DNA of 26,891 bases from Hirudo medicinalis (lineage: Eukaryota > Annelida > Clitellata > Hirudinida > Hirudinidae). The DNA is taken from NCBI GenBank assembly GCA_011800805.1, contig MPNW01001022.1, positions 7,787-34,677 of the forward strand, read 5' to 3'. The notes beneath the pieces were generated by a model that did no database searches, was not told where the DNA came from, and worked only from the letters and a program-made list of their open reading frames with translations. This document shows, piece by piece, positions 23,601 to 26,891 of this stretch (the stretch's first letter is position 1; the number at the start of each line of letters is the position of its first letter). Made by a program: the position numbers and the translations under genes.

Positions 23601-24677
23601 TTCCTGTCAAAGAACAAGTGAATGTGTAATTTTGTATTAAACTACACATGATTTGGGTTATAACTACATCTTTAAGTGTTTAAAACTTTTATTAAAATTT
23701 ATCTTGAGTAAAGAATTTCTCCTATTTGGTCAAAGCCATCCTCAGAGTTGAATCCAATTAAAAATGTTTTGCCTAAACATGACAGCAAATTCAGAATACT
23801 CGTGTCACGAATCCATCGGATTCCACAGGAAAGATTTTGGAATAATTTCAACAAAAATCTTTATTCTAAAATGATGACTTAGCAAAACCCCATAAAACAA
23901 AAGCCAATTATTGATGAGTGTCTTGTCCTTAAAGCAAACATTCCATTCTCTTATGAATTTTAAATAAGTCACAAATATACAAAATTAACCTTGCATTTAG
24001 TGTCTGAATTAATTTTGAATTATGTTCCTATTGTTCAAATGCTGATTTTGATTTTAAGACCAGAATTATGAAGGTCTCACCAAACTGCTGATTGTAGAAG
24101 TTCCAGCTTTGGTATCCACCTCCTGATGGTCCACCCTCCTTGAGGCCTTCTTCTCCAAATTTATCATATCTTTTCCTCAAGTCTTCATCCTTCAGAACCT
24201 CATAGGCACGATTTATTTTAAGAAATTTTTCATGTGCTGATGGATCATCCTGAATTAAATCATATTTATTTTTCAATTTAGCACAGTTGTTTTCACATAA
24301 TATAAATTTCCAACAGCTTTCCAATCAATCTTAGATTTATATTTTGAATTAGTCAAGACATTCAGATAGCTGATAAATCCAGGAACAAAATTCTGGATGA
24401 TATTCACAATAATTCCTAAGAATAAGCCTCTTACTGGTTTAATGTTATCACTTTTAGGACATTTTAAACTATAAAAAACAGCAAACTAAAGATAACTTCG
24501 TCTTACCCTATTCTTATCTGGATGCATTGTCAAGGCTAGCTTTTTGAATGCCTTTCTGATCTCCACTGTTGTCGCTTGACGACTTTGCCCTAGCAATTCG
24601 TACAAATCTTCGCCATTTACATTCATGGCAAATGACATTAAAATAAAAGTCCAGAGAAAAAAATCTTGCAGCCTCAT
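4223..24677 (-). CDS. DNAJC10: DnaJ homolog subfamily C member 10 (ERdj5), ER disulfide reductase
   Basis: ERdj5 reduces wrong disulfides in the ER lumen, recruits BiP through its J domain and aids ER-associated degradation. Exons: 24677-24507, 24249-24081, 23603-23553, 23487-23402, 23246-23121, 23015-22847, 22732-22689, 22572-22450, 22387-22298, 22229-22113, 19294-19183, 16726-16593, 12531-12415, 11708-11607, 11524-11369, 9116-8977, 5648-5447, 5300-5166, 4874-4797, 4279-4223. All introns are GT-AG. Phases match and the joined frame has 792 codons plus stop; human is 793. Order: signal peptide 1-22, J domain about 23-90, Trx1 (CSHC 150-153), two inactive Trx-like domains, Trx2 (CPPC 466-469), Trx3 (CGPC 574-577), Trx4 (CGHC 688-691), KDEL 789-792. 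The start ATG directly precedes the signal peptide. Donors of exons 5 (GTTATA) and 9 (GTTTTT) are weak. Exon edges are inferred from splice motifs and family conservation. Confidence 0.96.
4981..5060 (+). mobile_element. LINE 3' tail with (ATT)n microsatellite, in DNAJC10 intron 18
   Basis: GCTATGCAAATGGTGCATTA and the sequence after it (4984-5016) match the LINE tail at 1234-1202 on the opposite strand with one mismatch over 33 bases. The match is followed directly by ATT repeats to about 5053. It is a severely 5'-truncated LINE copy, only the last few dozen bases. Confidence 0.7.
5649..6560. other. DNAJC10 intron 16, distal part, nothing recognised
   Basis: AT-rich intronic DNA with no long open frame and no repeat that could be identified. 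Short runs such as gtgcatgcatgtg near 6050 are simple low-complexity sequence. Confidence 0.5.
6570..7970 (-). pseudogene. pogo/Tigger-like DDE transposase, frameshifted
   Basis: This is a Tc1/mariner-superfamily transposase of the pogo/Tigger type, located in DNAJC10 intron 16. The longest open part, 7751-6933, has [10 protein letters not shown] (first Asp), MDNCRAHP (second Asp) and [16 protein letters not shown] (third Asp), with 30 residues between the second and third, the DD30D spacing of this group. Upstream, at about 7960-7770, a different frame gives an HTH-like segment ([19 protein letters not shown]) typical of the N-terminal CENP-B/psq domain. Between about 7395 and 7215 the conserved [10 protein letters not shown] segment lies in another frame, so at least two frameshifts are present. 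The C-terminal part ([18 protein letters not shown]) continues to about 6600 with stops. It is inactive. Confidence 0.9.
8036..8316. repeat. Direct repeat of about 156 bp at the upstream end of the Tigger element
   Basis: The segment gggtt..gacataaaa-aatc-acataac-ga, followed by gaga-aatgct-cgacaaag, occurs at 8036 and again at 8195. The first copy also ends in gggatcgagataaccgatg. The motifs tcgagataaccga and tcgacataaccga resemble pogo/Tigger termini. This suggests the duplicated 5' non-coding end of the neighbouring transposon. The copies are diverged. Confidence 0.6.
8562..8906. repeat. Tandem duplication, two diverged copies with 197-bp period, in DNAJC10 intron 16
   Basis: GATCTGAGG starts a unit at 8562 and again at 8759. 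Both copies contain ggtaaggtgattc, a tttgcat..gttgca stretch, and an end around gtccagg-aggag-gtaacagaaa (8707-8741 and 8869-8904). The second copy ends about 70 bp from exon 16. Each copy carries a ggtaaggt motif on the + strand, antisense to the gene. Confidence 0.75.
8977..11524 (-). CDS. DNAJC10: DNAJC10 exons 15-16: third catalytic thioredoxin domain
   Basis: Exon 15 (11524-11369) has [20 protein letters not shown], with CGPC at 574-577. Exon 16 (9116-8977) has [13 protein letters not shown] and the cis-proline loop VQSYPS (Pro620). As I recall the human sequence, this domain has CHPC there; here it is the thioredoxin-like CGPC. Intron 15 holds the Ty3/gypsy fossil. Confidence 0.94.
9254..11062 (-). 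mobile_element. Ty3/gypsy retrotransposon fossil (gag, protease, RT, RNase H start)
   Basis: The element lies in DNAJC10 intron 15, in gene orientation. At about 11060-10750 is a gag-like region ([11 protein letters not shown] and YDRLKTEV). Near 10500-10420 is a protease-like block, with LTFLMDT followed by a stop where DTGA is expected. At 10143-9667 is a reverse transcriptase with [45 protein letters not shown] and the catalytic YVDDILIAS. At 9580-9254 is the RT-RNase H connection ([26 protein letters not shown]). Integrase and both LTRs were not found. Stops and frameshifts show it is dead. Confidence 0.9.
9667..10143 (-). pseudogene. Ty3/gypsy reverse transcriptase domain
   Basis: This open stretch of 158 codons spans RT motifs from the fingers to the palm, including the YVDD active site at about 9762-9751. 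After CMPFGM the sequence is damaged: the usual QRFMD region is replaced by a short aberrant segment. RNase H sequence continues downstream in another frame. Confidence 0.88.
11607..16726 (-). CDS. DNAJC10: DNAJC10 exons 12-14: second catalytic thioredoxin domain
   Basis: Exon 12 (16726-16593) ends at PWFIDFFAP, and exon 13 (12531-12415) opens with [12 protein letters not shown], so a 4.06-kb intron cuts the active-site motif directly before Trp465. Exon 14 (11708-11607) supplies the cis-proline loop IKSYPTT (Pro510) and EFVQ. CPPC at 466-469 is the same dipeptide as in vertebrate ERdj5. All three junctions keep the reading frame. Confidence 0.94.
12048..12210 (+). mobile_element. tRNA-derived SINE, in DNAJC10 intron 13
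   Basis: The head has a good pol III A box, TGGTCTAATGG (12057-12067), and a B box, GATTCGAGTCT (12096-12106). The order is that of a tRNA gene, but the boxes are about 5 bp closer than usual and the acceptor stem does not pair well. A tail unrelated to a tRNA follows. It is therefore a SINE head or tRNA pseudogene rather than a working tRNA. Confidence 0.65.
12533..13030. other. DNAJC10 intron 12, proximal part, nothing recognised
   Basis: Mostly AT-rich, with a poly-T stretch near 12880. No gene or repeat was identified before the LINE fragment begins. Confidence 0.5.
13030..13891 (+). mobile_element. LINE with restriction-like endonuclease (R2/NeSL/Hero-like), C-terminal part
   Basis: Three consecutive + frames form one C-terminus. 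At 13051-13250: [17 protein letters not shown] and then [17 protein letters not shown]. At 13255-13475: a zinc-knuckle remnant ([14 protein letters not shown]) and [15 protein letters not shown]. At 13472-13891: an endonuclease segment with [20 protein letters not shown] and KADKYADL, in the D...E...K/Y order expected of a PD-(D/E)XK fold. This arrangement (zinc knuckle then endonuclease) marks RLE-type LINEs. The RT domain is missing and two frameshifts are present. The last open frame is a clean 139 codons, so decay is moderate. Confidence 0.8.
13901..14131 (-). other. Unrecognised open frame of 76 codons
   Basis: An ATG-initiated open frame with an ordinary, mixed composition that includes an acidic stretch ([17 protein letters not shown]). 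It ends just after the LINE on the opposite strand. No domain was recognised. It could be a piece of an unidentified transposon or chance. Confidence 0.25.
14297..14317 (-). repeat. Possible hAT-type terminal repeat
   Basis: Read on the - strand from 14317, CAGCAAGCGATTTAGGGGTG resembles the MITE ends at 845 and 1009. It points toward lower coordinates, so it would not simply close the hAT transposase remnant at 14490-15265. Confidence 0.3.
14490..15265 (-). pseudogene. hAT transposase remnant (ZMYM1-like), C-terminal dimerisation region
   Basis: The - strand ORF 15265-14867 contains [17 protein letters not shown] and ends at a stop where the homologous frame continues ([16 protein letters not shown]). 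The hAT dimerisation signature follows: [38 protein letters not shown] and [12 protein letters not shown], down to about 14500. No catalytic region was found upstream. The coding part is interrupted by the N at 14739 and the duplication around it. Confidence 0.82.
14627..14851. repeat. 112-bp exact direct duplication flanking an N
   Basis: Bases 14627-14738 are repeated exactly at 14740-14851, separated only by the N at 14739. The hAT coding sequence makes sense with one copy only. This is what results when two overlapping contigs are placed end to end without merging. Confidence 0.9.
15266..16115. other. DNAJC10 intron 12, mostly unrecognised
   Basis: No gene seen. The segment 15478-15515 matches the inside of the MITE at 875-911 with about 4 differences. 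The rest is AT-rich without a clear repeat. Confidence 0.5.
16116..16586 (+). mobile_element. LINE fragment (CR1/Jockey-like RT palm) with AAT-repeat tail
   Basis: On the + strand the frame gives [14 protein letters not shown], the position of the FADD box and here altered to [22 protein letters not shown] and [17 protein letters not shown] follow, the usual order in CR1/Jockey LINEs. The C-terminus is missing. An AT-rich 3' region ends in TGGCAATTAATAAATAAATA and (AAT)n at about 16568-16586. It lies in DNAJC10 intron 12, opposite to the gene, and its tail reaches the splice donor of exon 12. Confidence 0.75.
17776..18423 (-). pseudogene. gag-like ORF remnants of the LTR element
   Basis: A short frame from an ATG at 18392 starts [20 protein letters not shown], which resembles a SAP-type helical N-terminus. 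The neighbouring frame continues with [20 protein letters not shown] to 18154. A further open piece (18051-17776) contains [20 protein letters not shown]. Frameshifts and stops separate them. No zinc knuckle, protease or RT follows, so the element depended on others. Confidence 0.4.
18410..18460 (-). repeat. Three 17-bp tandem repeats in the LTR element leader
   Basis: ctcttggatctcaccag, ctcttagatcttactag and ctcttggatccaactcg follow each other without gaps, between the primer binding site and the gag-like ATG. Confidence 0.75.
18730..19182. other. DNAJC10 intron 11, proximal part, nothing recognised
   Basis: AT-rich intronic DNA between the LTR element and exon 11, without ORF or repeat signal. 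Confidence 0.5.
19183..22732 (-). CDS. DNAJC10: DNAJC10 exons 7-11: inactive thioredoxin-like domains Trxb1 and Trxb2
   Basis: The exons are 7 (22732-22689, 44 nt), 8 (22572-22450), 9 (22387-22298), 10 (22229-22113) and 11 (19294-19183). They encode residues 258-419. Landmarks are [31 protein letters not shown], and PAWLIHF where an active domain would have WC..C. Exon 11 contains [13 protein letters not shown] and ends HEIHYG. No CxxC motif is present, as expected for the scaffold domains. Exon 11 was located by its family match and sits alone, nearly 3 kb from exon 10. Confidence 0.9.
19400..20100 (-). pseudogene. Possible LINE ORF1p-like remnant, in DNAJC10 intron 10
   Basis: Fragmentary - strand frames give [27 protein letters not shown] and then [20 protein letters not shown] (19595-19407). 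This order resembles the RRM-like part of LINE ORF1 proteins, with the late D.TKKE motif. Stops are frequent and the match is by eye only. It could instead be another coiled-coil transposon protein. Confidence 0.25.
20101..20480. other. DNAJC10 intron 10, nothing recognised
   Basis: AT-rich, with no gene signal on either strand. Confidence 0.45.
20481..21110 (-). pseudogene. Possible THAP-type transposase N-terminus remnant
   Basis: The - strand frame 21068-20871 has [34 protein letters not shown] and [14 protein letters not shown]. Further broken pieces follow, including KIKREA and ITPTVFEV, which resembles the end of THAP zinc fingers (L+..A+PT+F). Lysine- and glutamine-rich pieces follow to 20481. 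Cysteine spacing is not fully preserved, so the assignment is weak. Confidence 0.25.
21111..22112. other. DNAJC10 intron 10, proximal part, short TTTAGGAC motif repeats and (ATA)n
   Basis: TTTAGGAC occurs at about 21232, 21281 and 21291, the last followed by ctgttcgaacc, which could be a transposon end for the remnant to the left. A (ATA)n microsatellite lies at about 21992-22012. Nothing else was recognised. Confidence 0.4.
22847..23603 (-). CDS. DNAJC10: DNAJC10 exons 3-6: first thioredoxin domain
   Basis: Exon 3 (23603-23553) carries the acidic [16 protein letters not shown] strand. Exon 4 (23487-23402) carries the active site [16 protein letters not shown], with CSHC at 150-153. Exon 5 (23246-23121) carries [12 protein letters not shown] and the cis-proline loop SYPT (Pro194). 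Exon 6 (23015-22847) closes the fold and leads into the first inactive domain at PWLISFC. CSHC is the same motif as in vertebrate ERdj5 Trx1. In the known vertebrate protein the N-terminal cluster interacts with the J domain. Confidence 0.93.
24081..24677 (-). CDS. DNAJC10: DNAJC10 exons 1-2: signal peptide and J domain
   Basis: Exon 1 (24677-24507) encodes residues 1-57. [20 protein letters not shown] is a hydrophobic signal peptide, with likely cleavage near Gly22. The J domain then starts EDLYELLG, and the catalytic HPD is at residues 52-54. Exon 2 (24249-24081) encodes helices III-IV ([20 protein letters not shown]) and a Gly-rich linker. The HPD loop stimulates the ATPase of BiP. An upstream in-frame TTG exists, but only the ATG gives a normal signal peptide. 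Confidence 0.95.
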
Positions 24678-25239
24678 TACTCCGTGCAAGCTGGGATTAT
24701 ATTAAGATGTCAACTTGTGAATAATAATCTAATACAGCTAGCTTTTAAGACTCCTAAAAAATATGCACTTCAGTTATAAGTTAATAAATAATTATTATTC
24801 AACTAGTCGCCTTTAGGTTAGGTCACCCTCGCGTAAAAAGACGTTGGAAAACCATTCAAACCCGCATCAAGCGTTCTATGGAGACGGAAATTTACGTCGC
24901 CAAACTAATATGAAGTGAGTACGTTTTGCATATTTACTCCGTGGACCAATATGCATATACACTGCCCTACTATGGAAGGAAATTTCTAAAACCTAAATCG
25001 TATTCTATTTTAGGTATTCTTTAAGAATATGAATGTTTGCTTTTCATAAAAGCGCTCTAAATTTAGTTACAAAGCAAAAACTGCTCTGATTTAGAACTAA
25101 TAGAAAGCATAACATTAATTTATAGTGGTTTAAGTAGACTAATGTCTGTGTGATAAACCACTCTTTTTAATTCAATATCCAAATTTCGATATCCTAGCAA
25201 AGTTCTACAGATTAACGACTCTCGTACTGAAGTAATTAT
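24678..25239 (-). promoter_or_regulatory. DNAJC10 upstream region / presumed promoter
   Basis: The sequence between the DNAJC10 start codon and the LINE further upstream. The part at 24820-24950 is locally less AT-rich, with several CG dinucleotides (ctcgcgt, gacgttgg, ttacgtcgcc), and contains the ERSE-II site. No TATA box can be assigned. Confidence 0.5.
24940..24950 (-). promoter_or_regulatory. ERSE-II (ER stress response element II)
   Basis: CGTGGACCAAT on the + strand is ATTGGTCCACG on the gene strand, a perfect match to ATTGG-N-CCACG. In animals this element is bound by NF-Y with ATF6 and by XBP1 during the unfolded protein response. It lies 263 bp upstream of the DNAJC10 ATG. Vertebrate ERdj5 is a known UPR target, so position and target fit. 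Function here is inferred. Confidence 0.75.
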
Positions 25240-26700
25240 TCTTCAGAGTAGTCGTTGCTTTCCTGTAAAGCTGCCCTCTTGAGGAACTGCTTTTGGTGGC
25301 CTCAAACAAGTGTTCAGGCGGCAAATCTTCCTGTTAATATCTTGAACGTTTCTATGAGATCATCTCTGCTTCTCCATATGTCTAGGTTTGTTAATTTGCA
25401 CCTTCTTAATCTTTCCTCATGACTCAAATTTCCTAGACCCTTAATCATCCTTGTTGCTCTTCTCTGCACCCTTTCCAAAGTTTAAATGTCCTTCTTCAAA
25501 TGGAGTTCCATATTTGCATGCAGTACTCCAGATGGGGTCTCACCAATGCTTTATACAACTTTAATATGAAGGTTTTTCTTCCTTCTGTCCTCTTTATCAT
25601 ACCTAATACCCTATTTGCTCTCTTAGCAGCTTCTGCACATTGATTTTCCACTCTTATGCATAATCACTCCCAGATCTCTATCTTGTTCTGACTGGTTTAA
25701 CACATGTCCCCAAATTAAAATTCTACCATCCTATTCCTACTTCCCATATGCATGGCTGAGCACTTGTTTGCATTAAATAGCATCTGCCACTCCTGTGACC
25801 ATTCATATAATTTATTTAAATCTGTCCGAAATTCAACCATATCCTTTCTTACTAACTTTTCTGTTGATTTTTGTGTCATCTACGAATTTAGATATTTTAG
25901 ATGACATTCCATCATCAAGGTCATTAATGTAGGCACAAAAAAATAAAGGGCCTAGTACAGATCCTTTTGGAACACCATTCAGAACTTTTTAGCCATCCAG
26001 AGCATTTTCCTCCCATTCCTATTTTTTGCCTTCTATTGCTTAACCAGCTTGCCATCTTAAAAGTTTACCACTATTACCACATGCAATGAGTGTTTTTTCT
26101 AATCTTTGGTGTGGTACCTTATCAAATGCCTTAGCAAAATCTAAATATACAACATCTACTGCTTTCTCCTTGTCAACCAAGTCATACACTTCCTCAAAGA
26201 ACTCCAACAGGTTTGTCAGACATGATGGTGAAGACTTGGTGGTTCTCCTGAGTTGATGAACTTCTTGAACAAATTTGCCAAAGACTCCCCAATTTCTATC
26301 ATTGTCTCATAAAGCAGTTTTGGATGGATGCCACCCACTCCAGGACTCTTATCAACTTATGGTTTTTCTAGGTGCTTAATCACATTTCCTTTAATGAATT
26401 CTATCACATCTAACTTAACATCTTTTTCTTTGATCCTCCTTGCTGACTCTGGTATATTGTCTAATATTTCCTTAGTGAACACTGAACTAAAATATACGTT
26501 TAGTTGTGCTGTTTCTTCCAAAGACTCAACAGTTCCTTCCTTATCATTCTTTAATGGCCCAAATGTATCCCTAACTTTTTGTTTACTAACATACCCGAAG
26601 AAGCTTTTGCTATCACATTTTGTTACTTGTTATCCTGCTTTCTTCCTGCTTTATGATGCTAATGCTGCTTTGTTCATTCTCTTAGCTCTATTTCTCTTTT
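25240..26700 (-). mobile_element. CR1-like LINE, 5'-truncated reverse transcriptase ORF
   Basis: On the - strand, interrupted frames give AVDVVYLDFAKAFDKVPHQR (about 26152-26094), NGVPKGSVLGPL, YINDLDDGMSSKISKFVDDT (catalytic box FVDD instead of the usual FADD), a DRDLGVIMHKS region near 25670, ALVRPHLEYCMQIWN, and a C-terminus near 25300. The order matches the RT and C-terminus of CR1-like LINEs. Many stops and indels make it inactive. Its 3' part is repeated at 2118-2358. Confidence 0.85.
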
Positions 26701-26820
26701 AAATGACTTGATTAAGGCTAGCAGGTTGTTTACAAACCGGAGTGAAGCTATCGGACGTTCGCTGAAACAATCGAAGAAAACCAAAATATTTAGATAGAAA
26801 TTTTTTGAAATATGTCATTA

Positions 26821-26891
26821 GAAAAGGAATTAGCATATTGATTTATTTAGGATTTTTGAAAAGGAATTTGCATATTGATTTATTTACGATT
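26821..26891. repeat. 37-bp tandem repeat at the window edge
   Basis: GAAAAGGAATTAGCATATTG at 26821 and GAAAAGGAATTTGCATATTG at 26858 begin two copies, each continuing atttattta-gatt. The second copy reaches the end of the window, so the array may continue. Confidence 0.8.

Noticed and set aside
26328..26702. 124-codon + strand open frame at the right end
   Set aside because: It is antisense to the decayed CR1-like LINE reverse transcriptase, which explains the sequence better.

Overview
The window is nuclear DNA from an AT-rich, repeat-laden animal genome, most likely an aquatic invertebrate. Three things support this: spliced genes with GT-AG introns, proteins close to vertebrate POLR2F and DNAJC10, and a mix of CR1-like LINEs, a LINE with a restriction-like endonuclease, Ty3/gypsy, a copia-like LTR element, pogo/Tigger, hAT and a tRNA-derived SINE. 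The species cannot be fixed from sequence alone. Single N characters at 571, 1320 and 14739 look like contig joins.

Two host genes face each other. POLR2F (RNA polymerase subunit RPB6/RPABC2) lies on the + strand in two exons, 2576-3373. DNAJC10 (ERdj5, an ER disulfide reductase) occupies most of the window on the - strand. All 20 coding exons could be placed from 24677 down to 4223. They join without a reading-frame break into 792 codons plus stop: signal peptide, J domain, four catalytic thioredoxin domains, two inactive thioredoxin-like domains and a C-terminal KDEL. A perfect ERSE-II element (ER stress response) lies about 260 bp upstream of its start codon.

Exons 1-10 are compact (24677-22113). 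Exons 11-20 are spread over 18 kb because their introns hold decayed mobile elements: THAP-like and LINE ORF1-like remnants (intron 10), a non-autonomous LTR element with PBS and PPT (intron 11), LINE, hAT and RLE-LINE pieces (intron 12), a SINE (intron 13), a Ty3/gypsy fossil (intron 15), a Tigger element with two tandem duplications (intron 16) and a LINE 3' tail (intron 18). The flanks hold more LINE fragments, a hAT-type MITE, a tandem repeat (1-571) and a GC-rich block (572-740).

No new multi-gene system is visible. The points most worth a second look are the ERSE-II site, the active-site set of this ERdj5 (CSHC, CPPC, CGPC, CGHC), a LINE tail abutting a 5' splice site, links between scattered repeat copies, and a 112-bp exact duplication around an N that is probably an assembly error.
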